Source: Mariannaea sp. PMI_226
Taxonomy: Eukaryota > Ascomycota > Sordariomycetes > Hypocreales > Nectriaceae
Assembly (NCBI GenBank): GCA_024336345.1
Contig: JANFOG010000001.1
Coordinates: 3,286,001-3,350,000, forward strand
DNA: 64,000 nt
Direction of reading: 5' to 3'
Below the pieces are notes generated by a model. The model made no database searches, had not been told where the DNA came from, and saw only the letters and a program-made list of their open reading frames with translations. Below are positions 23,104 to 33,900 of the stretch, in pieces. A program made the translations under genes and the position numbers. The first letter of the stretch is position 1. Each line of letters begins with the position of its first letter.

Positions 23104-25306
23104 TGTGACTGGAGAAGTTGATGATTCTTGCAGAATCGAAGTTGCAGTGGTCAAGGTCAAAGAGCGAATCGCTGGACAGGATCGCGGGGCAAATTTGGGG
23201 GACTTGGTGGAAAGAAAGTGGAAAGGCGGACCGGCGGTGGGGCGAAAGGAAAGAAATCGGTCGAGGTGATTGCTTCCGCTTGAATTTTATAGGGATGCGA
23301 CTCTGCGCCAGGCAACAGTCGACAATAGATGGTTTGAATTTGAATAGGTTGAGGTTAAGAGTGGCGTTTGGAGATTGTGAATCTCACTTTGTTTGAGGGT
23401 GGTTTCGATTTTGCGGCGGAAAGCCCCCAGTTGGGAAAAAAAATCTTGGTGCTGGTCGAAAACCGAGAGGTACTTCTTGTTTCGTACTTGTCTGTGCACT
23501 CTTCTGTGTACTCCGTGCCCGTTCTGGCAACTGCCTGGGTGTAGTAACCCAACTGCATACCTCTAGTGGCGATGCTTCCTTCCGGCCAATCAATTGAGCG
23601 CAGGTGGGTCTTAATTCCCTATGCCTCCTTCAGTCTGTTGCGTCTGGGAAATCTGTCTGGGAAATTATGCCTGGAATGTTAGGCATGAACAGAAGATGCA
23701 GGCTGGGGCCGCCGTGAGAGAGAGAACAAACTATGAGGACCAGGTTCCCGAATTAGGTATGACCTAGTTCTTTATAAGGCTGTTATCAATCAGTATATGG
23801 GACCATCGGCTCACAACTCTGGAGCTTCTTCAATAATGTAGTTCACCTATGTTTCTAGTAGTACGCACGACTTCATCTTTGAGCCTTCAAATAATAGCCC
23901 CAGAAGGGAAAGATGTGGTCATCTGGCTCTTGTTGTTATTCTTTGCAAAAGCGAATAAATCATGTCATCGTTTGTGAACGAACGAGGACTTACACATCAA
24001 ATTAACGCCAAGGGACCGCCTTTGTCCTTCAGTGTGCGGGGCTGCGTCTTTTTGTTCTTCATTAGTTTTCGGTTCCTCTTCTTCTCGACGAAGTGCCTCG
24101 CGCCTGTTTCCGTTTGCCGAGATAAATTGCTCAAGTCATGCAGAAATGCCCATACACATATTGGGGCCTCCACTTCAAACCCACGATTTGGCCCTCGCTT
24201 GCACCATTTCGTCAATTTCCAGTAGTCAGGAATACTAAAACTCCGTGCATTTCCGCCTAGGGCGATGCTGAGATGTCATACATCTGATAAAAAAAACACA
24301 TATCTTCTCCAAACGGCACCCCACGGTCCCCCACCCATTCATTCATGATCAGCAGGGCTCACTAGTTTGGTCGCAACGAACAAAGGTGCAAGTCGATGCA
24401 TATTCCCCCAGACCGACCTCGGAAACAAGGCTCTCAGCACAGGTTCTTAGCACAAAATCTGCCTCAAACCACGCCATTATAAATGAGAAGATAATTCGAT
24501 CTGTACTTTGAGACCTCAAGAGCATTATTACGTATGTCTGAGGTGGGTTGCTCCCAAAGATCAGCATATCCCACGCCCCAAAAGCTACCATGTAGGGGAC
24601 TATTGAGTTCAGCTATGCCATTCTGGAATGTTTTGAAGTTTCATGTCCATTCCATCCCACGCTCATGACCCCTCATGACCCCTCTCTGACCCCTCATGGG
24701 CTTCTTGGGCTTCTTGGGCTGCCATCAGCAACTTTACTTATTCGTTGATTGTGTACATCGATAATTCTTTCATCTCCGTAATACTTCCTTTCATCAAGCC
24801 ACGATCTTTTCTTCATCTGAACAAAGCAACTCGCTTGCAAGTGTGCCGCTTCTCTTACTATCTCCAAGTTGTGCCATCCCCCAACCATTGCTCAAATTGA
24901 TTGTGTCTTTGCCCTGGGCCTGTCTGTACCCCTACCTCACACGCAATGGACCGCGATACGAAGACCACAGCCGCTGAGAAAGGTGCTGCTCAAACAAAGG
25001 ATGTTGTTCGCAAAAACAAGAGTCGTAGCGGCTCTGTTTTGATGTTAAGTTCAGGCATGACCTTCTTGGCCGCAATTCCCCAGACAGCCAGCCACACAGC
25101 ATCAATGAGACCATCGACGTCTCGATAAATAACCAGTGTCCTCGAATGATTTCCTTTTTGTTTTTCATTTCGCAAATTTAATATCTCGTCTCAATCCTTA
25201 CATGTTACCAACCTCCTATCTAACGAAACTCAACTTATTCCCACCATCTACCTGTCTTTATTACAACGAGGAGAGATTTTCGACCTGTCAGCCTAGCACG
25301 ACGAAG
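23104..25306. other. 2.2-kb divergent intergenic region
   Basis: The region lies between the eIF4E start (minus) and the next plus-strand start. It should hold the eIF4E promoter and leader and the promoter of the 473-aa gene. A 60-codon frame starting at 24946 (MDRDTKTTAAEK...) could be a leader ORF or a missed 5' exon; I could not splice it convincingly. A small tandem repeat lies at 24662-24720. Confidence 0.5.
24662..24720. repeat. Short tandem repeats (CTCATGACCC and CTTCTTGGG units)
   Basis: Two exact CTCATGACCC copies are followed by degenerate copies and then two CTTCTTGGG copies. This is a minisatellite-like patch in non-coding DNA. Confidence 0.7.
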
Positions 25307-26784
25307 ATGAAAGGTTTTGACCAATTTATACCAACCCGACGCTCTTTTCTGTTTGAGCAAATAGTCCAGGATTACTCTGGCGAATTCTTTGAGGGCCACT
25401 TTTCTGATCTTTTTGTCGAAATTCAAACCCTAGCCTCGAGAGCTTTCTCTCCCGGTGGTAATGACGATGGCAAAACGGATGTAGCCACATTCTCGCCATG
25501 GCTACAAAATCATAGGGATGAGTTCCTCAAATACGTGCAGCTCATAGCTCAGCCAGATCCACTTACCAAGCAATGGGCCACCTTGCTTCGGAGCAATACC
25601 GAGAGGCCTTCGCTCATTGTTGCAGTCATTATGAGAATCCTTGATACCCATGTCTTTTCGAGCCTCCTCTTCGGTGCTGACCCTGAGCACTGGAGTATCC
25701 TTCAGTTGACTGATGTCTCATTGGTCGATGCGGAAGGTGCGTCGATGAACTTTTATGATTGACTTGAACCATGAATACTGATTTCCAACCAGGATTCCAA
25801 CGCAGCAACCTTCGTGCTCATACCAACCGCGTGCATCTTGAAACAACCGGCGGGCTGCCCCCGTTCTTCTGGAGCGAAGTAGACAGGCTTTCTGTCCAAA
25901 TTCTGACGCTGCTTCTGCCCTCGTTTGAATGGACTACAGAGCTCAAGGAATGGCAGTCTTCCCCCCCTTCTGTTAATGAGCTCTACCAGTGGCTTCACGA
26001 TGTTATATCCTACGCTGGTTGGCTCAGTATATGCACCCGAGTCTCGCCAGGGATTATTGAATATATCTGGATAACGCCTGGCGATCGGTACTATTTGGAC
26101 CAAATCAACTTCACTCAGGAGGCAGATGAGCTTTCCCAAGCGCTACCCCAAGGACACAGACAGCAGAGAATAGCAACAGCAAACGTTGATGATGCGATGA
26201 AAAGAGTTAAAATCTCCATGACTCCCAGGATCGTCCGCCACATGCCTTGCATTGGGGTGGACGTGAGAATGCCTGGTACAGAGGTTCACACCTTAATGCA
26301 ACCACATGTTGTGTGCTATGAGGGCAGTGGGTTTAATCAAAGAGACACAAAGTATATCGCGCTACCTGAGTACATTCGAAATTTGCGCAATCGCACGGGT
26401 TGTCCTCGCAAAGCAGCCATTGCGGTCATGTTTCTTATTGTGTTGTTCTTTTTTGGCGGATTCTCAACCTCAGTACAGAACATATGGACTTACTTCACAC
26501 GAAACGTATCTGAGTTCGAAATTAGTAACCATTATTTGTTACAGAATAACCCTACCACGATCTCTTTTCTAACCATTGAGCATCTACCAGTCGCACTGTC
26601 AACGGAAACCACAGAGACAACGGACATCATAGAGCCAAAAAAATTGATAGAGCCAACAGAAGACTCCATGGGGCCTAATGGCCATGATTCACTGGATGGA
26701 ACGGATTGGCCAGGGTATATCATGCTTTTTGCTATTGTAGCGAGCATCTTTCCGTTTGTGCCCACTCTCTTAGGCAGGGCATGA
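25307..26784 (+). CDS. Uncharacterised protein with two C-terminal membrane segments, 473 aa
   Basis: Two exons, 25307-25736 and 25793-26784, are joined across a 56-nt intron in phase 1. The start MKGFDQFIPTRRSFLFEQIV is chosen because the preceding bases fit a start context and the upstream residues (from an in-frame ATG at 25202) look like leader sequence. The first 330 residues are soluble and alpha-helical in character, with blocks such as RPSLIVAVIMRILDTHVFSS and NELYQWLHDVISYAGWLS. Hydrophobic segments follow at about 349-366 (AAIAVMFLIVLFFFGGF) and 450-468 (YIMLFAIVASIFPFVPTLLG), with a Thr/Glu-rich loop between. It resembles fungal proteins of unknown function that I have seen only as hypothetical. 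I assign no role. A C-terminally anchored protein with a large cytosolic domain is the simplest reading. Confidence 0.8.
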
Positions 26785-27219
26785 GGCTGAGTTGTTGTCA
26801 AGGCAAGAATGCTATTTACCGGATACCAAAACTTCGATTATGAATTACTTTAAGGTATAAGACGCAGCGTCAGTGGTTGTAATGGGAACTGGATGGGAAA
26901 AATGATGGGACAGAGCAAGTGTATACTATTACGATGATGTTGAAAGGGTTTCAAGGGATAGTATAGTTGGTGCTAAGCGAAATTGAGAGAGATTATATAA
27001 ATAAAATTGATTGCTTGCCTTTAGTAATGAGGAAATGATTTCAGAAGCAGGTGATATATGGTGTAAGACATGTGGAGAATGAAAGACGTGGTGATGGGGT
27101 TTTGTGATGTGACAACCCCGTTCGTCAGAATCGTTTACTTTGCTGTGAAGGATTTTTCGGACCGAAAATATTCGGCTTCTTAGTTTCTATTTTCGTGGTC
27201 CATTCCAACAAATTGGAAG
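26785..27219. other. Intergenic, 3' flank of the 473-aa gene
   Basis: This is 435 bp of AT-rich DNA between the stop at 26784 and the tRNA gene. No frame or structured element is seen. Confidence 0.5.
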
Positions 27220-27315
27220 GCTTCCGTAGCTCAGTTGGTTAGAGCTTCGTACTAATAATGTCATTCGACACTCTTAGTGATGCGAAGGTCGCAGGTTCAA
27301 GCCCTGCCGGGAGCA
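27220..27315 (+). tRNA. tRNA-Ile (anticodon AAU) with a 22-nt intron
   Basis: The cloverleaf can be drawn by hand. The acceptor stem is GCTTCCG with CGGGAGC (one G-U pair) plus discriminator A. The D arm is GCTC..GAGC. The anticodon stem is TCGTA/TGCGA, with loop C-T-AAT-A-A once the intron is removed. The T arm is GCAGG-TTCAAGC-CCTGC, whose TTCAAGC loop is the B box. The anticodon AAT is at 27254-27256. The intron at 27258-27279 sits at the canonical position after base 37. The CCA is not encoded. The first T4 stretch downstream, a likely Pol III stop, is at 27339-27342. Confidence 0.95.
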
Positions 27316-27338
27316 AAATCTCCACGCCATCCAATTTC

Positions 27339-27342
27339 TTTT
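27339..27342 (+). terminator. Likely Pol III terminator of tRNA-Ile
   Basis: A TTTT run 24 nt after the mature 3' end is the first run of at least four T downstream. A T23 run at 27388-27410 would be a fail-safe stop. Confidence 0.5.
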
Positions 27343-27387
27343 GATTCTCCAACAGTCAATATGTCTGTCCATTAATCACTGAAGAAC

Positions 27388-27410
27388 TTTTTTTTTTTTT
27401 TTTTTTTTTT
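27388..27410. repeat. Homopolymer run of 23 T
   Basis: This is the longest mononucleotide run in the window, 73 nt downstream of the tRNA gene. On the minus strand it is an A23 tail. No recognisable element body adjoins it. Confidence 0.85.
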
Positions 27411-28040
27411 GGGTTTCTTAACTGATGAATATACCTTTGAGTTTATTTTTCATCCATTCGCGGTTTCCCCCTCCTTCCTGCTTTTCGCCAATGCTCACTT
27501 ACTTTGTGCCACCTTTTGTCGCTTTCAACGTTCCTGTTAGCAGGTTTCTCACTAGTGGCATTGATTGAATGCAGACATCACAACATATCTCAACTCAACC
27601 CATTCCAGGTGCGAGTACGTATCACTCGCGTTGGAAATTTCCTCATTCTACCAGCCTTACCACGTCTCTGGAATCAACTTATTCATGTTTCAGTTTCGGC
27701 TGAGTTTATGGAAGCATTCACTATGCCTCGTGCCTTCAATGTTTACCATTTCTGCGTCATTGAGTTCTCGCATTAGACTCTCCACGTATGTGGAGAATAG
27801 GTCTAGATTCCTGTCGGTTTCGGAACCCATTATCACCTTCATATCCCATCAGGTTGTTCGTGTTGGAATGCAACTCTCGGTCCGGCTTCTCAGGAGGCAT
27901 AACGTCGCACCCTACTAAGTGTGTAAGATCTTCCAAGGAGCAATAACAAATCAGTCAATTGTCATATATGGTACTACAGTATCCTCCTTTGGGATTGCTT
28001 GCCAGCTATTCCATTCGAAGATTCGTTTGCACCTAGCACA
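27411..28040. other. Intergenic, upstream of the secreted-protein gene
   Basis: These 630 bp contain only short frames that lack ATG starts or coherent translations. They should include the promoter of the gene at 28041. Confidence 0.5.
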
Positions 28041-28763
28041 ATGCGTTTTCAGCAGGTAGTTGTCTCTATTATCTCATTGACTGCGTCATTGAGCCTAGCC
28101 AGCCCTCTGGGCCTAGAGGAAGAAGAGTCTTCCTTTGCCAAGAAGGATGTCTCTTGGCTGGAACAAAGGGCTCCCTCACCAAGCAAGACGTCAGATGACA
28201 TCCTTACTCTCTCTTCATCGACAGCCTTGGTCAACAGCTACATCGACCGAATTGCACTCTCTGGAGATGACTCCTCAGGGGCTCAGTATATCCGCGTGCG
28301 TAACAATGCCTCCCCACCTCAAACTCCCCAGCTGGTGCTAACTGCTCGCTAGCCTTTCTTGAAGAAGTTTTCAAACCTGACCCGTACATTCAACTCCATT
28401 AATGATGCCAATGCCGCGGCGACGGCAACACCCTTCACATTAGATGATAAATACCAACTTTGCACCCAGGTTTGGAATGCATGTCGCCCCATGTCCTTAC
28501 TGGAGAACGCGACTTGCTGACTACTATTATAGTTCATATATAAGCAGCGGAATCTGATAAGCTACGTCGGGTTTGTCAGCTCGACCTTTGTCAAGAACGG
28601 TGCGAGCAAGGACGTCAAGAAAGGCATCAATTTTTACGACGTCGCGGTAGAAGCATTCTTTCAAGAGGTGATCCCGAGATTGGATGTGTGCCAAAATCAG
28701 CTGAACTATGGCCTACAAGATTTGAACACCAATATTGACATGGCAAGAGACAAGTTTTCTTAG
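28041..28763 (+). CDS. Small secreted protein, 200 aa, unknown function
   Basis: Three exons were rebuilt: 28041-28295, 28353-28469 and 28533-28763. The introns are 57 nt (GTGCGT donor, GCTAACT branch site, CGCTAG acceptor) and 63 nt (GTTTGG donor, GCTGACT branch site, TTATAG acceptor), both phase 0. Without splicing, the frame ends after 103 codons. The start MRFQQVVVSIISLTASLSLA is a clear signal peptide with a likely cut near residues 19-21. The mature protein is helical, Ser/Asp/Asn-rich and contains two cysteines (YQLCTQ and LDVCQN) that could form one disulfide. It ends DMARDKFS. It loosely recalls surface-binding or effector-like secreted proteins of ascomycetes, but no family is assigned. 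The splice sites are inferred only from signals and frame, so boundaries may shift by a few codons. Confidence 0.65.
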
Positions 28764-30989
28764 TCTTGGTTGGGCTCTGCCATATATTTGGTGTGCAGAG
28801 AGATGGCGAGACACCGTTGAGCTTCTCTACCATACCCTCTTCCTGGGCACTCACCTCATGATGAATAAATTTGTTTTGCGTCGTATACTCTCCATCCTAA
28901 ATTGTCATCGAAGTGCCTTTGAATGTATTTTTTTTTCCTCCAGTGGAGATTCTATTGGGAACACGAAAGGAATATATCTGAGACCACGGCGACCCGCTAC
29001 CACGCGCAACCTCAACAATGTATCCAACCACTCAGCGAGATATTCATTCAGGTGAACAATTGATGTACCGCGGAAGATCCACCAGCGATTCTAGATGAAC
29101 GGGGTTTGCCTCCCTTTTCCTCAGCCATCAGGGACGAAAATTCAGACGGACTACGGAGCTCCTGATTAGTCTGTACATGGAACCATCTACGTAAGTACCT
29201 CACGGAGGAGGTTGGGCATAATGCCCCGTAGCTCCGTTTGACTGCGGGGCATTCGGCCTAGCTGGTTCTCTGTTGTTTTCTTCTTGTTGTCTCTCTATTC
29301 TCCTTTCATAGTTATGTTGTCAAGAAAAAGTTGACTGATTTTCTTCTTCTTTCCCCGTCCATTGGTCTGATCTAGTTCTCCCGGCTGCTGTGGGATTGGT
29401 CGTGAGAATCATTCATCGTCCGTCGTCCGTCGAAGCCGGGTCACGTTCTGGTGTATGGTGTCTAGGTTTTGGTCTGGCGGCCCCGGGCCATCCCGCGCCC
29501 GGCGCCAAAAACAGGAGCGGGGGCTTCCAATTAGCGGGCTTATGTGGTGGTGGGATGCTGCAACCACTGTGTGGGCTGGACGAAGCCATTCGCACCAGGC
29601 GATGCCGGAGGTGGCTCTCATCAACGTCACTTCCCACTGCTTGGGTCCTTTTCTCTCATGATATGATGCCATTCCTACTAACAGTCCGTCCACAATAAAC
29701 CACCCATGGTAGAGCACGGGTAGCTCCATGTCCAGCGATGTTCTTGACTCTGCTTGGATCTTGAGAATTAATAAAAAGAAGCCACACCTCGACTCCCCCA
29801 AGGCGACAACAAAATCTTTCGAACTACCGACAGCACCGTTGTTGTCCTCACTTGCACTTGTACTTGCACTTGCGCTTCATTTGCCATGATTAGATGGTCC
29901 CTTGCATATTCTCATCTGCTCGTGTCTGCCTCGTTTCACTTTGATGAATGATATTATCAACGCCAGCCACCCGCATTTTGGTCTGACCGAAGCAGCGCCA
30001 ACGTCGTTTCTACACAGTAACTTCAACGGACCCAGCCGAGCCCAGCCCAGCGCATTTAACTAGTGGATTTAGTTCAGTCCAGCTCAGGCACACACAGTAC
30101 TCCGCATGTCTGGTTGAAACAGTACGAATTACAGGACTCCGGGACTGGCACAAATCGAGACCAAATCCAACTCCCTAGCTAGTGTGACGACTCCTAGCGC
30201 TTCCCCGACCGCCTTATTTTTTCCACCTTCAGGCCCCCCCTGGAGGCTTGTCCATTACCTAATTCCTCAACTACCTAAACGTCAAACGTCTTAACGTGGT
30301 GCGGCGAGCCTCTTCGAAGCCTAAGCCAACCAAGGAAAGCCCACAAGCATCTTGAGGTTCAGTTCCGGTGCCTCGGGCCTTGGAAATACCAGCCGCCCAG
30401 TGTGAGAACTCTCAGGCAAACAGATTGGTGGTCAACGATTTTCTGGCTAAGAGAGAGGCCTGGGGGCCAGAGAGCACAGGCTATTGCTTCAATGGGGCAC
30501 GAAATCGTCTGAGCTTCCATTAACCTACGGATCGTTCATCTCCTTACAACCTTGCTGCCAGCCCATCTATCGCTCCTCAACCTCTCAACCTCGCTTTTTT
30601 TTTCCCTGCCCCCCTCTCCTGCAGATCATCAATCCTTTCTCCGCCATTAGCTTGACTCGGTTCCTTGTCTCTATCCTGCAGAGCATTGGCTAGTTTGGAA
30701 GCCCGCATGAGCCCCGTTTCCTTGCCCCGTTTCCTTGCCCCGCCAGCATCCCCATCTTCGATGAAGCCTACAAAACTAGCAAGCTGGAGCTAAGATTTTC
30801 TACCCATTTCACCGGCCCCCGAGATTTCAACTCCTTCTTGACGCACAAGACTCCTGGCAACCTGTTATCAGTCGTCAAATCCTCATTGTTAAAAAAGTAA
30901 AAAAAAAAAAAAAAGCCAGGAAGAAGAGACATCACCCAACGCCACTTTCACTCAATCGAGGCCCAATTACGGCGACATCGTTTCTCTCA
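28764..30989. other. 2.2-kb intergenic region with the PhoD-gene leader
   Basis: No supported gene was found. The right part (about 30500-30989) is pyrimidine-rich and includes an A16 run at 30899-30914, fitting a promoter and 5' leader for the gene at 30990. The 130-codon minus frame at 29409-29801 looks random. Confidence 0.5.
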
Positions 30990-33900
30990 ATGTCCACGCC
31001 CTACTGGGGCCAGTTACCTGGGCCAAAAGTCGCCCAGACCACCCATGCCGGCCACTACCGCCGCAGGTCTGAGTCGGACGACTATAACTATAATACTGAC
31101 CGCAGGCCCTCAACGGACAACCCGCCAGTTCGCAGGCCCAATCGCGCTTCTACTCAAACCCAGATTACAGACCTCCAATCCGAATCTACTTTCAATCCTC
31201 GCGACTCTCTAGGCAGCTTCGCCGCCCAAGGCCTGGCTCCCAGACCGCCTTCTTACCAGCGCGGTCATTCTCGACGAGTAACCGCAGATCCTACCGACTT
31301 CAGACCTCATCACCTCAGTCATACTCACGACGACATTGACGATTCCTGCGTGCCTGCTCCTCTTGACGTTCCTGACACCCCCCGAGGGCCGCCAGTGAGC
31401 TATCGTCTTCCCTTTGGAAACGGCGGCCTTCCCTATACTCAGACAATTTCTGTCACAGAAGCAGGATCTTCTCAGTCGGCCAACCTAGTGCTGCCGGAAG
31501 ACGAAGAGCACCACGACGACATGGAGGCTGACGAATATTATAAAAGCTCTACCGGTAGGGCCGGGGGGTCACAGCACCCCGGAGGAGCTTCTGGTGATAG
31601 CTCCAGACGAGCCTCAAGCTCCGCCGCAGTAGAAGCTCTGTCTCTACCTAAGAGAGCTTCAACTGGAAAATCAGAACGCCGCAAAAAGTTTGCAAACGAC
31701 CGATCCCCCCTCCAAAGGCTTGAGCTGACGCTCGATAGCATGACTAAGGAGGAAAAACGAGCCCGAGTCGAAGCCGCTGAGCAGCGCGCGAGAGAAAGAG
31801 CGGCCGTGAAGGCTGGCAAGCAGCCAGCCTATTTACAACCTCCGTTGCAAACCCGACACGCATCGGTTAGCTATGATACTCCATCTTCAGCAGCTGCAGC
31901 ATCGTCTGTGGCTGCCACTCATCAGCAAGGGCAAAGGGTCGTATCCGAAGGAGCTGCTTATGACGCTTCGAGAGACGTTACACAAGAAGTGGCCCGGCAG
32001 GCCCCTCGTGAAGCTCCACGAGAGGCTGCCAGAGTGGACTATCATGATGACTACAGAGACGATTACCCCGAAGACTACGAGGGAGACTACCAAGATGATT
32101 ACGTAGAGGATTATGCAGGGGACTACACGGGTGACCACCGGCAACATCACCAAGATTACAGAGAAGCGAGCAGAGGGGTAGCAAAAGAAGTGACCATTCA
32201 AAAAGACTACTCTAATTATCGCCATGGACCTCTTTCACAAAATCCGCCCCGAGACGCACAGTACTACAGCTCAGGCGCACTTCAAGAGCCAATCGACGTA
32301 TTACCTACCGAAGGGCATGGCCAAAATACTTCTACAGCTTCCAAGCACCTGAGCTTCCGCGATCGCGCCGTCAAAGATACCGTACAGTTTTCAGATTATG
32401 TGGAAACCGAACCTGAACCTCAACATCAACCTGAGGTACAGCCGGAAAAGCACCGTGCAGCTTCGTCCGGTGGGGGATTCTCATTTTCTCTTACGAGGAG
32501 TGGCAGCAATAAGCTGAAGAAGGATCCTCCAGGAGATCCTTGGTATCGCATGAAGAGAGAGCTGGCCGAAAAACGACAGCAGGAGGCCGAACAGTCGCGT
32601 CAAGAACATCAAAGTCTTCCAGCACCCAATCGCAATAAAGAGCTCCCCCCTCCTCCACTAGACACACGGAGGCCATCTGTTGATGTCGGCTCACGAGCCT
32701 CCTACATGGCTGCTCCTGCGGATAAGCAGGGCCTCATGCGACGTGCTACGGAACCAGTCCCCAGAATGGACCATGCTCCTGAGTATATTCAACCTCTGAC
32801 AAAAGGGAAAACTTTCTCAAGAGACGAGAAGAATACCGGTGCGATTCAAGAGGATGCCGCGGCATCCCACAGACGTGCAAGGGCGGATAGCATGTCTTCT
32901 GAAGATTCTCACCACCATCGCTTCTCTAACATGGTTTTCAAGCCTCGTGAAGAGATGACTGAAGGCGACGGTCTCTATCTCCCCCCCAAATGGCTCGACG
33001 AATGGAAAAAAGCAACTGTTGGTACTCTTGGTGGCACTCTCCTGGATATCAGTAAAGAAGTCAAAGAGCCTCAGGTAGAAAGCCATTGGGCACCCTCGGA
33101 TCCAAACAGGGCATGGTGGGAACAGGATAGCCGCCGAAGTAGCTATCCGGCTCGATCACGCAAGGCAGAGGCTTTTGATGGTGAATATGACGAAAATGGT
33201 AAGCTCTCTGTTTTCTTGTCTATTGTCGGGTCAATATGGAAGCCCAAGCTAACGCAGCAATTATCAGCTCCAACTCGATTCAAGCCCCCGATCTATTTGA
33301 AGTGTGGGCCACTCTTGAGATATTGTGGTATTCGGCGCGAGAAAACCCCTCCTCGGACATTACACGGAAGTGCTATCTCGGAGCGAGAAATCTGGAGGGG
33401 CACTGTTATGATAGTCACTGAAGACTCGGAGTCATCTTATGACATCGCTCCTACACTTCGACTCTTCGTCCAAGATATCGAGTTGCTGCCTCCTCCGCCG
33501 CAGCGTATCCAGGGCGACCTCCCCCCGGAATATGTCGACCCTATTGCTGGCCATCCTAAACTTGGCCGTCGAGGAGAGACCCTCTATGTTAGACCCGTGG
33601 AGCATCTTAGAGAGGCCAAGGACCTATCTCACGACGAAACTGACAACGGCCTTTTTGAGAAGAGCAGAAGTCCACCTGACGCTCCGCTCCCTGATGGCTT
33701 GACTGATTTACCAGGATCTTTTGCAAGCCGCAGAGCGCGTGTTGGAATTGATGGAGAGAAGGTCCAGAAATACAAGGACATCAGAGGCTTCCGCCTTCAT
33801 GCAGAGAAAGGATGCACTTTCTGGAGGTTCAATGTTGAGGTTGAACTGCGAGAGAAGCAGCAGCGCATCGCATACCGAATCAATCGTGGCCCAGCCATGG

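Noticed and set aside
25202..25306. In-frame upstream ATG that would extend the 473-aa protein by 35 residues
   Set aside because: The added residues look like leader sequence, and the ATG at 25307 has the better context. It is kept only as an alternative start.
29409..29801. 130-codon minus-strand frame upstream of the PhoD gene
   Set aside because: No motif, no neighbouring exon, and overlapping random frames on both strands.
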